Positions 30,380 to 38,100 of a stretch of 64,000 nt of DNA are shown piece by piece. The translations under genes and the position numbers were made by a program. The stretch's first letter is position 1; each line of letters opens with the position of its first letter. The notes under the pieces are model-generated. The model was not told the DNA's origin, did not search any database, and saw only the letters and a list, made by a program, of their open reading frames with translations. Source of the stretch: Actinopolyspora alba (GTDB lineage: Bacteria; Actinomycetota; Actinomycetes; Mycobacteriales; Pseudonocardiaceae); the NCBI RefSeq assembly GCF_900112765.1, contig NZ_FOMZ01000009.1:1-64000 (forward strand), given 5' to 3'.

Positions 30380-31167
30380 GCAAGTCCAGGCAGCCGCTGC
30401 TCGCGGGCAACTGGAAGATGAACCTCAACCACCTCGAAGCGATCGCGCTGGTGCAGAAGATCGCCTTCGCCCTGCCGGAGAAGTACTTCGACAAGGTCGA
30501 GGTGGCCGTGATCCCGCCGTTCACCGATCTGCGCAGCGTGCAGACCCTGATCGACGGCGACAAGCTGCTGCTGCGGCACGGCGCGCAGGACGTTTCGCAG
30601 CACGACTCCGGTGCCTACACCGGTGACGTGTCGGCTCCTATGCTGGCCAAGCTCGGCTGCGACTACGTCGTCGTCGGCCACTCGGAGCGCCGCGAGCACC
30701 ACGGTGAGACCGACGAGCTGATCAACCGCAAGGTCCGCGCCGTTCTCAAGCACGAGATGTCGCCGATCCTGTGCGTCGGTGAGGGCTCCGAGGTGCGCGA
30801 GGCGGGCGACCACGTCTCGTACTGCACGAACCAGCTCATCGAGGGGCTCAAGGGGCTCAAGCAGGAGCAGGTGCGGCGCGCGGTGATCGCCTACGAGCCG
30901 GTCTGGGCGATCGGCACCGGCAAGGTGGCCACCGCCGAGGACGCCCAGGAGGTCTGCGGGGCGCTGCGGGCCGCGCTGACCGACAAGTACGGCGCCGAGA
31001 TCGCCGAGGAGGTGCGCGTGCTCTACGGCGGTTCGGTCAAGTCCAGCAACATCGCCGATCTGGTCGGCCGGGACGACGTGGATGGCGCACTGGTCGGCGG
31101 TGCCAGCCTCAACGGTGACGAGTTCGCGAAGATGAGCGCGCTGGCCGCGGGCGGACCGCTACCCTGA
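30376..31167 (+). CDS. tpiA: Triosephosphate isomerase
   Basis: 263 aa. It interconverts dihydroxyacetone phosphate and glyceraldehyde-3-phosphate. The catalytic Lys is in GNWKMN, His in [13 protein letters not shown] and Glu in [15 protein letters not shown]; the phosphate loop is [10 protein letters not shown]. It is coupled to pgk by ATGA. A small hairpin follows at 31192. Confidence 0.97.
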   Translation: MSKSRQPLLAGNWKMNLNHLEAIALVQKIAFALPEKYFDKVEVAVIPPFTDLRSVQTLIDGDKLLLRHGAQDVSQHDSGAYTGDVSAPMLAKLGCDYVVVGHSERREHHGETDELINRKVRAVLKHEMSPILCVGEGSEVREAGDHVSYCTNQLIEGLKGLKQEQVRRAVIAYEPVWAIGTGKVATAEDAQEVCGALRAALTDKYGAEIAEEVRVLYGGSVKSSNIADLVGRDDVDGALVGGASLNGDEFAKMSALAAGGPLP

Positions 31168-31191
31168 CCCCGTTCCCGACGACGTCCGGGG

Positions 31192-31210
31192 CCCGGCGCG
31201 AAATGCCGGG
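31192..31210. terminator. Hairpin after tpiA
   Basis: CCCGGC and GCCGGG pair around GCGAAAT, 25 bases after the tpiA stop. A likely end of the glycolytic transcript. Confidence 0.45.
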
Positions 31211-31224
31211 GTTACCGGGCGGCG

Positions 31225-31250
31225 CGGCGATTTCGCGAGAAATTGACGCC
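31225..31250 (+). repeat. Family B palindrome B6
   Basis: CGGCGATTTCGCGAGAAATT then GACGCC. It is the consensus copy, with the outer GGCG/CGCC arms intact. It lies 14 bases before A3. Confidence 0.9.
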
Positions 31251-31263
31251 GCCCGGCAGCCAG

Positions 31264-31384
31264 TGGCGAACCTCCCGCTGGCTCTCGCTCCGGGAGGCCC
31301 GACATCGGGTGTTACTACACAACGTCGGGCCTTCCTCGCGAGAGCGTGACGCGGGAGAACCCGCGGCGGTGCTGGTTGCGAGAG
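31264..31384 (+). repeat. Family A structured repeat, copy A3
   Basis: The outer helix is CTCCCG/CGGGAG, where A2, A5 and A6 have CTCTCG (a T-G wobble). The middle helix is AGGCCCGAC/GTCGGGCCT (9 bp) and the tip GTGT-TACT-ACAC. The tip arms differ from GTAG/CTAC yet still pair. Confidence 0.88.
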
Positions 31385-31530
31385 CGGTTGTTCGGCAGCT
31401 GGAATGCCGAGGAACCGGCGGAATACCGAGCCGGCGGATGCAACTCGAGAGCCTACGATGCCAACGGTGGTCCACGGCGGCGAGTCGGTTCGGTAGGCTT
31501 GTCACGAACCGTGGTGCGAACGAGGACGTT

Positions 31531-31770
31531 ATGACACTTTTGTTGCAGATCATGGTCCTGCTGACCAGCATCCTGCTGGTGCTGCTCGTGCTGCTGCACC
31601 GGGCCAAGGGCGGCGGGCTCTCCTCGCTGTTCGGCGGCGGGATGCAGTCGAGCCTGGCCGGGTCCAGCGTCGCGGAGAAGAACCTGGACAGGATGACGTT
31701 GTTCGTCATCGCGCTGTGGGTGATCTCCATAATCGGCACCGGCTTGCTGATCAAGATGGGTGCCTCCTGA
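31531..31770 (+). CDS. secG: Preprotein translocase subunit SecG
   Basis: 79 aa, the normal size. Two membrane helices (about 1-22, TLLLQIMVLLTSILLVLLVL, and 52-75, FVIALWVISIIGTGLLI) flank the loop HRAKGGGLSSLFGGGMQSSL, which is the family's signature. It aids protein export through SecYEG. CGAGGA lies upstream of the ATG at 31531. Confidence 0.93.
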   Translation: MTLLLQIMVLLTSILLVLLVLLHRAKGGGLSSLFGGGMQSSLAGSSVAEKNLDRMTLFVIALWVISIIGTGLLIKMGAS

Positions 31771-31779
31771 CGAGCACGC

Positions 31780-31804
31780 GCGGCCGGGGTGTGGCCCCGG
31801 CCGC
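31780..31804. terminator. Hairpin after secG
   Basis: GCGGCCGGGG and CCCCGGCCGC pair over 10 bp, loop TGTGG, nine bases past the secG stop. A strong candidate terminator. Confidence 0.7.
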
Positions 31805-31870
31805 GTACTCGTGCGGTCTCGGTCCACACGATGTCTGCCCGAACGACGGTGAGACGGTGGGTGAAAGCGG

Positions 31871-32224
31871 ATGACTGGTGGTAACGCGATACGCGGCATG
31901 CGCATCGGGTCGAGCCCGAGCGGTGCCGAGATCGAGCGCGGTGAGTCGGCTCCCCGGCAGCGGGTCGCCTACTGGTGTGACAAGGAGCACCTGACCGAGC
32001 CCTCGTTCGCGATGGACGCGCGGGTTCCGGACACGTGGGAGTGCTCGCACTGCGGGCTGCCGGCCGGGCGGGACCGGGAGAACCCACCGCCGCCGAAGCG
32101 CAACGAGCCCTACAAGAGCCATCTCGCCTACGTCAAGGAACGGCGCAGCGACGAGGACGGCATGGAACTGCTCGACGAGGCGCTGCGCAAGCTGCGGCAG
32201 CAACGCGGTCGCCCCGAGAGCTGA
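31871..32224 (+). CDS. rbpA: RNA polymerase-binding protein RbpA
   Basis: 117 aa. RbpA binds RNA polymerase and group I/II sigma factors and stabilises the open complex; it is specific to actinobacteria. The core zinc-fold-like part spans APRQRVAYWCDKEHLTEPSF to WECSHCGLPAG, and the C-terminal sigma-interacting part ends KERRSDEDGMELLDEALRKL. It keeps two Cys (SHCG and YWC). The ATG at 31871 is used; ATG at 31898 is a weaker alternative. A terminator with four T residues follows. Confidence 0.92.
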   Translation: MTGGNAIRGMRIGSSPSGAEIERGESAPRQRVAYWCDKEHLTEPSFAMDARVPDTWECSHCGLPAGRDRENPPPPKRNEPYKSHLAYVKERRSDEDGMELLDEALRKLRQQRGRPES

Positions 32225-32282
32225 TTCGAAGGCGCTCCGCCGCCGCTTTTCGCTGCGGTTCTGTCCCCCGGGGCCGTTCCGA

Positions 32283-32309
32283 CCCCGCTCGGCTCCCTCG
32301 GGGCGTTTT
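32283..32309. terminator. Hairpin with T-tract after rbpA
   Basis: CCCCG and CGGGG enclose an 11-base loop, followed by CG and TTTT. It lies between convergent rbpA and the NADAR gene. Confidence 0.5.
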
Positions 32310-32342
32310 CGATGCGCCCGCGCTGTGCGTGCCGGGCGGTGT

Positions 32343-32966
32343 TCAGTCGACCTGCTCGCGCTCGCGCAGCGTTTCGCGTACTTCCATGAGCGCGAAGCCG
32401 AGCAGGTTCAGTCCCGGCCACCGCTCCGGATCGCTTGCCGCCGGGTCGTCGGCGGCCAGGCCGATGCCCCACACCCTGTCGCGCGGGCTGGCCTCGACCA
32501 GCACCCGTTCTCCGGTGTCGCGCAGGAAGCGGCGCGGTTCCTCGTGCTGGGCGAACTTCGCCACGTTGCCCGCCACCACGGCGGCGAACCGTTCCCGCTC
32601 CCACTGTCGTTGGTCGAAGCCGCGCACCTCGCGGCCCAGTGTTTTCGCGCGGTGCGGGTGCTCGGCGGCCAGGATTCGTTCCGCCATCTCTTCGTCGCCG
32701 AACAGCCGCGCCTTGCGCCACATCATGTAGTGCTCGGCGGTGGCGAAGACACGATCGTGCGCGGTGAACGGCGCGGGCCACCACTGACTCAGACAGCCCC
32801 GTCCGGGACTGCCGTCCCGCTCCGGACGATGTCCCCAGAAGAACACGAACTTCGTCCGCACGCCCAGCCGCATTCGCTCGACCAGCTCGGCGACGTCGCG
32901 CGGGCGGCGCGCCGAGCCGGTCGCTGCGTCGTTGTGCCCGTGCGTGGCGGCCTCGTTGGTGGACAT
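32343..32966 (-). CDS. NADAR (YbiA/DUF1768) family protein
   Basis: 207 aa. NADAR proteins are thought to be N-glycosidases acting on riboflavin-pathway intermediates or ADP-ribose-linked substrates. Family marks are FVFFWGHRPE, LSQWWPAPF, FATAEHYMMWRKARLFGD, FAAVVAGNVAKFAQ and LVEASPRDRVWGIGL. The first 35 residues are low-complexity. ATG at 32966 is the only good start although no clear ribosome site precedes it. The rib operon is 13 kb away, so the link to flavin metabolism is only by family. Confidence 0.87.
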   Translation of the reverse strand: MSTNEAATHGHNDAATGSARRPRDVAELVERMRLGVRTKFVFFWGHRPERDGSPGRGCLSQWWPAPFTAHDRVFATAEHYMMWRKARLFGDEEMAERILAAEHPHRAKTLGREVRGFDQRQWERERFAAVVAGNVAKFAQHEEPRRFLRDTGERVLVEASPRDRVWGIGLAADDPAASDPERWPGLNLLGFALMEVRETLREREQVD

Positions 32967-33239
32967 GTTGATGATGCTACTTTCCCTCGTCCGCTCCGAC
33001 GGAACTCTTTTTCGTCCGCGAGCATCGACGGGTGCGCCAGCGAAGCGGAACCGACGTAGAGGGTTGCGGAGGCTCCGGAACTCGAGTGATCAGCTGCGTC
33101 GGGAACTCGACCCCGCGAGACAGCGTTCACGCTCGGGTTCGCTGATCGTGGGACAACGTGGGTGGGCGTTCGGCTAGGGTGATCGTGAGTGAGCGGGCTC
33201 GTGCACGGTGAGCGTGCTTGGGACGTGAAGGGAGCCGTG

Positions 33240-33659
33240 ATGGCGGAGCAGAGCGCCGATGCGTCCGGTTTCGTGGGTGCTGGGGCGGCGTTGCAGTCGA
33301 TCCGGGACGAGAACTCCTGGATCCAGCAGCAGATCTCCGGCGGCGGGCTGAGCATGGAACCCCAAGCCGCCGACGAGGCGGCCAAGGTGTACAGGCGCGA
33401 AGCCGAGGAAGCTGAGTCGCTTGCTGGTAAGGCAGACCGTTTGCAGCAGGTTCCTGGCTTGGGAGCCTACACCTCAGGCCAACAGCTAGCTGCCAAGTTC
33501 GGTCAGAAAGCGAGTAATGGTTCGACCGGTGCGGCGGATCTGCTTAGACAGTTCGCTGACGAGTTGCGGCGCAAAGCGAATCTGTTCGAGCAGGCGAAGA
33601 AGAACTATCAGGCTACCGATGAGCAGATTTCCGGGGATCTGCGGAGGGGCGCGCAGTGA
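33240..33659 (+). CDS. Helical WXG-like protein (module 1)
   Basis: A 139-aa, mostly helical protein without signal peptide, typical of small secreted or structural proteins beside type VII secretion genes. It is a close paralogue of the gene at 56135: ENSWIQQQIS, MEPQAAD, RLQQVPGLG and NGSTGAADLL are identical. GGGAG lies five bases before ATG 33240. The end overlaps the next gene (GTGA). The function is unknown; it may be a T7SS substrate (inference). Confidence 0.72.
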   Translation: MAEQSADASGFVGAGAALQSIRDENSWIQQQISGGGLSMEPQAADEAAKVYRREAEEAESLAGKADRLQQVPGLGAYTSGQQLAAKFGQKASNGSTGAADLLRQFADELRRKANLFEQAKKNYQATDEQISGDLRRGAQ

Positions 33660-34201
33660 GCATGTGGAAGCGTTCATTGATGACTATTGTTGCCGGCGTA
33701 GCGCTGGTCAGCGCTTCCGCGTGTTCGCCAAGTGAAGGCGCTGGTGACGGTTCCTCGGAGACCACAGAGGAATCGCCTTCGGGGGAAGTATTGGCGAGTG
33801 TGAAGCCTTGCGAGATTCTCTCATCGGAAACCTTGAAGTCCTTCGGATTGCAACTTCCTGGAAAACCCGACGAAATGCTGCCATGGAAACCTGCGTGCAA
33901 GTATGAGGGAGATCCAGTTGACGCTACTATCATCAAAAATAAACGTCAGACGGTTTCATCTTCTGAGGAAAAATCGAATTGGGCCAAGTTTGATCGGACG
34001 AAGGTGAACGGGCGCCCCGGAGCGACGGCAATTACTAAGGGCTCTACTCAGGCCCGAATCTGCAACGTGATGTTTGATGCTGGCCAGGGACTTATCCAGG
34101 TTCAAGCTCTTGAAGTTGGTCGCTTTGACGAGATTGATGAGTGCGCCAAAGGACTGGAGCTCGCGAAGAAGGTGGAGCCGAATGTTCCTGAGCCCGCGTG
34201 A
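33656..34201 (+). CDS. DUF3558 family lipoprotein (module 1)
   Basis: A 181-aa lipoprotein. The signal peptide contains ALVSASACS, a lipobox-like site ending at Cys near residue 23, followed by a Ser/Glu-rich linker. The rest matches DUF3558: KPCEILSSETLKSFGL, PACKYEG and VMFDAGQGLIQVQ. Cysteines could form one or two disulfides outside the cell. It has a visibly lower GC content than its neighbours, which suggests transfer. Its paralogue is at 56545. The start overlaps the previous stop. Confidence 0.83.
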   Translation: MSMWKRSLMTIVAGVALVSASACSPSEGAGDGSSETTEESPSGEVLASVKPCEILSSETLKSFGLQLPGKPDEMLPWKPACKYEGDPVDATIIKNKRQTVSSSEEKSNWAKFDRTKVNGRPGATAITKGSTQARICNVMFDAGQGLIQVQALEVGRFDEIDECAKGLELAKKVEPNVPEPA

Positions 34202-34309
34202 GTGGGTGTCGCGGCACGCTGCGCTGGTAGGTGTCTTCGGTCTTGGCAGGAGTGGGGACGCGGGTAGCGCCTCCGGTGTTGGCGGAGGCGCTGTGTCGCC
34301 GGGGCCGTC

Positions 34310-34501
34310 TCAGCTGAACCGGTCGGTCTTCACCGCCTCCAGGAATGTCTGCCACTGCGTGCTCGTGGTGGTGAAGTAGCCGAGCGAGCGGTCCTTGGTG
34401 TCGCGGACCGCCGCGCCGTCGCCGACCCGGCCGACCTCGACGCAGGCGGTGTGATTGCTCGACCTGCTGGACTTCCTCCAGCGCTTAACAGTTTCCGTCA
34501 C
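34310..34501 (-). CDS. DUF397 domain protein
   Basis: A 63-aa DUF397 protein, KRWRKSSRSSNHTACVEVGR then AVRDTKDRSLGYF. These small proteins accompany XRE/DUF5753 regulators in actinomycetes, and here the start overlaps the regulator's stop by four bases. They may be the regulator's partner in a toxin-antitoxin-like or development switch (known for related pairs, inferred here). Confidence 0.9.
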   Translation of the reverse strand: MTETVKRWRKSSRSSNHTACVEVGRVGDGAAVRDTKDRSLGYFTTTSTQWQTFLEAVKTDRFS

Positions 34502-35352
34502 GATGTGTTCTCCTCGTTGCTGCTTGCCCGGTCCGCGATGAAGTCCTTCGTCTCCTCCGGGCTCATCGCCGCATCGCGAAGGCTACCCAGTGACTGGCGG
34601 TGCTTCTCAACTGCTTTGTCATCGGTGAGGAAAACCGCTGAACACAGGTGTTCAAAGTGGACCATAGGCGGTGCTTTCGGGAAGTCGAACAGCATGAACT
34701 CGCCGGAGTGTGCCGGGGTCCAGCGGTTCATAGTCGCTGGGAGCACGCGCATGGTCACGTTCGGAAGTTCGACCAGCTTCTCCAGGTGCCGCAGCTGATC
34801 GGACATCGTCACAGCGTCCGCGATGGGTTCGTCGATCGCTCGCTGCATGATGATCGCCTCGACCTCGGGTGCGCCTCGACGCGTGAGGATGTCCCGTCTA
34901 CTCGCTCGCATCGCCACACGAGTCTCGATTTCCTCTGGCGGCGACTCTGCCATGACGGCACGGGCGTAGTCACCGATCTGGAACAGCCCTGGAATCAGCA
35001 GCGGAGAGACTTCGACGATACGACTCGCGGTGCGTTCGTACTCGATGAGAGTGACGAGCTCCTGATGAATGCCAGGTGTGCCGGGATGGATCCAGTTTGG
35101 GTGGTGTGCATCGCGAGCCGCTTCAACCAAGCGCTCGCGTTCGCTCGTGGATAGCCCCAAAGCTACGGCGATCCCAGTGACGTCCTCGGGTGTTGCCGTG
35201 CGGTTGCCTCGCTCTGTCCGGCCTACCCACGCATGCCCCATGTTGAGTCGGCGACCCAACTCACGAATGGTTATTCCGGCTTCGTTGCGAGCTTGTCGCA
35301 GCTCAGCTCCGAGCGAGCGCGCACGCGGATTTCCGGGTTTGGATCCGACCAT
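34498..35352 (-). CDS. XRE family regulator with DUF5753 domain
   Basis: 284 aa. The N-terminal helix-turn-helix is GAELRQARNEAGITIRELGR-RLNMGHAWVGRTERGNRTAT; the C-terminal DUF5753 ligand-binding-like domain has LIEYERTASRIVEVSPLLIP and GLFQIGDYARAVMAE. It probably controls the neighbouring DUF397 gene. ATG 35352 matches the conserved family start; another ATG at 35370 is possible. It is divergent from the small coupled genes at 35480. Confidence 0.9.
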   Translation of the reverse strand: MVGSKPGNPRARSLGAELRQARNEAGITIRELGRRLNMGHAWVGRTERGNRTATPEDVTGIAVALGLSTSERERLVEAARDAHHPNWIHPGTPGIHQELVTLIEYERTASRIVEVSPLLIPGLFQIGDYARAVMAESPPEEIETRVAMRASRRDILTRRGAPEVEAIIMQRAIDEPIADAVTMSDQLRHLEKLVELPNVTMRVLPATMNRWTPAHSGEFMLFDFPKAPPMVHFEHLCSAVFLTDDKAVEKHRQSLGSLRDAAMSPEETKDFIADRASSNEENTS

Positions 35353-35479
35353 GAGACAAGAGTAGTTCATGGTTCAGACACGGAGGATCGCCCGAAGGTG
35401 TCATTGCGTGTCCGGGTCAGATCGAAGACTCTGGATCAGAGAAATCCAGTGGATCTGACTTGAATACGGAGAGGGTGAC

Positions 35480-35596
35480 ATGTCCATGAGAGACAGCTCG
35501 CTACGAAGTCCGAGCGGGGAAGTGCTCCGCACTACCGCTGCGCTTGGCGGGTACCTGCTAGCGCCGCGCCACGCGGCGGTTGTGGGGCAGCGGTGA
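35480..35596 (+). CDS. Small protein (38 aa), first of a coupled trio
   Basis: ATG 35480 has GGAGAGG just upstream and encodes MSMRDSSLRSPSGEVLRTTA and then a short Leu/Ala/Arg stretch ending VVGQR. The stop overlaps the next start by four bases (GTGA), so it is either a short translated protein or a leader peptide that couples translation. Its function is unknown. Confidence 0.5.
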   Translation: MSMRDSSLRSPSGEVLRTTAALGGYLLAPRHAAVVGQR

Positions 35597-35997
35597 CTCC
35601 GCCGCCGAGCGCTTGGCAGGACCTGGCGTTGCACTGGCACGCCCATGTGGATCTGCGGGCCAGTTGTTCCAGGTCTCGCCGTGGGCGGCGGCCGGTGGCG
35701 GTGTTGTTCACGCCGCAGGCCGCGGCGGCCTGGCTGGCCGGAACCGTGCAGCGCTACCGCAGCGAGGCGGTGGCGGTGCAATGCAACACCGCCACCGGCC
35801 CTGCCCCATCCGATACCGAGTCGCGGGACAGCTGCGGCGACCACCTGCTCTCACGGGGCTACCCCCTCGACGCGCTGATCCTCACCACCAGCGGGGAGCT
35901 GTACCTGCACCTCGACCCGCTCGGCCCCCGCGAATGCCCCTACCACCGGCCCGAACGATCCGAACACCACGCATCAGGAGACAACCATGTTCTCTAA
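35593..35997 (+). CDS. Protein of unknown function (134 aa)
   Basis: I do not recognise this protein. It contains DLALHWHAHVDLRASCSRS, PVAVLFTPQAAAAWLAGTV and ALILTTSGELYLHLDPLG, and a C-terminal part with Cys and His residues. It is coupled at both ends: GTGA overlap before it, and an 11-base overlap after it. Located next to an XRE regulator, it may be part of a regulatory or immunity unit (inference). Confidence 0.5.
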   Translation: MTPPPSAWQDLALHWHAHVDLRASCSRSRRGRRPVAVLFTPQAAAAWLAGTVQRYRSEAVAVQCNTATGPAPSDTESRDSCGDHLLSRGYPLDALILTTSGELYLHLDPLGPRECPYHRPERSEHHASGDNHVL

Positions 35998-36310
35998 CGC
36001 CATGACCCTGTACCGGGTGGTCAACCCCGACTCACTCGGGTCATACACCGAACTGCTGCACCACCAACCCACCGCGCACCGCGTCGACGACGCTGAAGCC
36101 TTGCCCCGGCTGCGTGAATGGGCGCTGGCCGTGCTCGGCCGCACCGAGGAGCGGTTCGGGATGTACCAGATCGCGCTCATGCCGCTGGATCAACACGACA
36201 GACCCGACGAGAACGCCTTCCACGATTTGATCGCCGACGACACCGAGGTCATCGAGGACTACCTCTGCTGGTCCGGGTGCTCCGAACTCGTCCCCGCTGG
36301 GGAGGGGTGA
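35987..36310 (+). CDS. Protein of unknown function (107 aa)
   Basis: A compact acidic protein, TLYRVVNPDSLGSYTELLHH, ALPRLREWALAVLGRTEERF and DTEVIEDYLCWSGCSEL, with no membrane part. AGGAGA lies six bases before ATG 35987. It forms an apparent operon with the two genes before it. Confidence 0.5.
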   Translation: MFSNAMTLYRVVNPDSLGSYTELLHHQPTAHRVDDAEALPRLREWALAVLGRTEERFGMYQIALMPLDQHDRPDENAFHDLIADDTEVIEDYLCWSGCSELVPAGEG

Positions 36311-36339
36311 ACTCGCTGGCTTGCTTAGATGGTTGCTTG

Positions 36340-36460
36340 GCGGAACCTCGCGCACGGCTCTCGCTGTGGGTGCCCCGACATCGGGTGTTACTACACAACG
36401 TCGGAACCGTCCTCGCGAGAGCCGCACCCGAGAACCCGCGCCGGTGCCGATTGCGGGGGC
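36340..36460 (+). repeat. Family A structured repeat, copy A4
   Basis: The outer helix is CTCGCG/CCCGAG: the fourth pair is G-C where A2, A5 and A6 have T-G, and there is one C-C mismatch. The middle helix is CCGAC/GTCGG and the tip GTGT/ACAC. Confidence 0.85.
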
Positions 36461-36539
36461 GGTGGGGGCTCGGCCTGCGAAGGTGGTCGGAATGCGACCC
36501 GCGAGGGTGGCCGGAGTGCGGCACTGCGTCGACGGCCCG

Positions 36540-36563
36540 ACGATTTCGCGAGAAATCGACGCC
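36540..36563 (+). repeat. Family B palindrome B7
   Basis: ACGATTTCGCGAGAAATCGA then CGCC. The stem is GATTTC/GAAATC, a perfect extension by one pair relative to the consensus. Confidence 0.85.
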
Positions 36564-36592
36564 CACCTCTACCCGTGCCGCCCAGCTGAGCG

Positions 36593-36615
36593 GGAATTTC
36601 GCGAGAAATTGGCGG
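36593..36615 (+). repeat. Family B palindrome B8
   Basis: GAATTTCGCGAGAAATTGGC. The stem is AATTTC/GAAATT with loop GCGA. It follows B7 by 29 bases, in the same orientation. Confidence 0.8.
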
Positions 36616-36948
36616 TGTTCCGGAAGCCGGCAGGCGCGAGAGCGGAGTTCGGCGCAGCCCGCGTCGATGGAAAACCCTTCTCCTTCCGTGCGCCTGAGAA
36701 AACATCGTGCACGTCGGTGATCACTTCGTCGGAGCTGCGGCGATACCGGGTCAGCACGGCACTCGATCTCCGGTGCGCGTGCAGATCAGCCCCGCCCTGG
36801 CCGGACGCGGCGGCCACCTCGAACGGGAGCGCAGGCCGGATCGCTGTGACGAGCTCGTGGGGCAGTGATTGACCCCAGTGCGCTGTTTCGTTTTTTGTAA
36901 CTGGTTGCGAAAATCGAATCCGTTGGCTGGGAACCGAAAGGAGCGGTG

Positions 36949-37356
36949 ATGGCAGATCAGGCACGACAGGCTCTGGGGAACGTCCGTCGCGCCCCGTCGT
37001 TGTACCGGCGACCACGCGTCGCGGAGATCGCACTGGCGGTGATCAGCCTCGGTGCGCTGGGTGTCGGTGCGAGCTGGTTGATCCAATCCGATCCACCCCT
37101 GTTGTGGTCGTTGTTGGCGGCCCTGGTGATCCTGGCTGTTCCGTTCTCGTGGCACTGGGCGGCGTTGCGCGCTCCGGGGCGTGCACCGTGGCGGCGTGTG
37201 GACACGCTTCTGGCGGGCGCGGCGCTGCTCGCGGGCACGTTCCCCGTATCCGAATTGCTCTGGTCCGATGGCTCCAGTGGGACATCCGCCTGGGTCGCTT
37301 CGGCGGTAGCCGCTGTGATGCTGGCTGTTTTCATCGGTGCACGGTGGCGCCGATGA
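36949..37356 (+). CDS. Four-helix membrane protein of unknown function
   Basis: 135 aa. Four hydrophobic segments are visible (about 25-45, 50-68, 83-103, 112-130; for example IALAVISLGALGVGASWLI and WSLLAALVILAVPFSWHWAAL). AAAGGAG lies five bases before ATG 36949. It is coupled to the regulator that follows by an ATGA overlap, so the regulator may govern this protein. Confidence 0.72.
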   Translation: MADQARQALGNVRRAPSLYRRPRVAEIALAVISLGALGVGASWLIQSDPPLLWSLLAALVILAVPFSWHWAALRAPGRAPWRRVDTLLAGAALLAGTFPVSELLWSDGSSGTSAWVASAVAAVMLAVFIGARWRR

Positions 37357-37658
37357 GCACGGCCCGAGACCCCCGCGAAGCGCTTCCGACCATTCTGCAC
37401 TCACCGGTGCGGCTGGCGATCCTCGGAGCGCTGCGGCACGTGCAGGCCGCCGACTTCGGCGACCTGCAACGCGGCCTGGAAATCACCACTGCCGAACTGT
37501 CCCGTCAACTGGGTGTGTTGCACCGTGAGGAGCTGATCGAGATCAAAAAGGTGCAGCGCCACCGGAACACCATCACCAGAGTTCGGTTGTCCCAGCAGGG
37601 ACGGTCCCGCTTCGAGGACTACCTCGCCGAGCTGCACCGGGTGGCCTTCGGGCGGTAA
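37353..37658 (+). CDS. Winged-helix transcriptional regulator (ArsR/MarR-like)
   Basis: A 101-aa winged-helix protein. SPVRLAILGALRHVQAADFG and GLEITTAELSRQLGVLHREE form helices 1-3, and EIKKVQRHRNTITRVRLSQQ the wing. It lacks a sensor domain, typical of small one-domain regulators. It follows the membrane protein in one unit. Confidence 0.82.
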   Translation: MSTARDPREALPTILHSPVRLAILGALRHVQAADFGDLQRGLEITTAELSRQLGVLHREELIEIKKVQRHRNTITRVRLSQQGRSRFEDYLAELHRVAFGR

Positions 37659-38100
37659 CCACGTGGGTGATGCACAAGTATGCCGAGGCCAGGTCACGCC
37701 CAGGGAGCGGCGCACCGCCCGGCATGCCCGCGAGGGGTCCATCAAGTCGACGGCTCCGCCTCTGACAGCGACCTTGATGCCCGTTTCGTCGCTTCTCCCG
37801 GAGTGAGTCCCGCATTTTCCGTGCGTTGTCGGCGTCAGCGGAAGGGCTGCCCGTCGAACGTCCCGGAGACGTCAGTGGACAGCGGAACCGGGAAACGATC
37901 CGGTAGCTGGACACCGCGAGCAGCGGTAGTCAGCCCACCGACTCAGCCGGTTCGGCTACGCCGCCTGAGCGGGATCCCACCGATCGATCAGCGGGAGATC
38001 GTTCGAGAGGGCGACCGGTTGGTGTCCCGGTGATGTCGTACGGGAGTCGTCGAGGATCCGGTGGTTCTCGGCCGTGGTCTTCTCACGTGGCTGTGGGCCG
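37659..38100. other. Intergenic region, no feature recognised
   Basis: The 442 bases between the regulator and the end of the leftward hydrolase gene hold no credible gene, repeat or clear terminator. Short frames in it lack a ribosome site and homology. Confidence 0.5.

Larger units (their letters stand above)
31168..31530. other. Intergenic region with terminator and repeats
   Basis: The 363 bases hold a hairpin (31192-31210), family B copy B6 (31225-31250) and family A copy A3 (31264-31384). The secG promoter should lie after 31385, where TAGGCT at 31493-31498 could be its -10 box. Confidence 0.5.
36311..36948. other. Intergenic region with repeats
   Basis: These 638 bases hold family A copy A4 (36340-36460) and two family B copies (36540-36563 and 36593-36615). 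A 154-codon minus-strand frame at 36569-37033 lacks homology I recognise and runs into the plus-strand gene at 36949, so I do not call it. Confidence 0.5.

Noticed and set aside
36569-37033. A 154-codon minus-strand frame between repeats and the membrane-protein gene
   Set aside because: It overlaps the start of a well-supported plus-strand gene, covers family B repeats, and shows no recognised domain.
37680-38033. Plus-strand frame of 117 codons in the gap after the winged-helix regulator
   Set aside because: No ribosome site, no homology I recognise, and a low-complexity composition.
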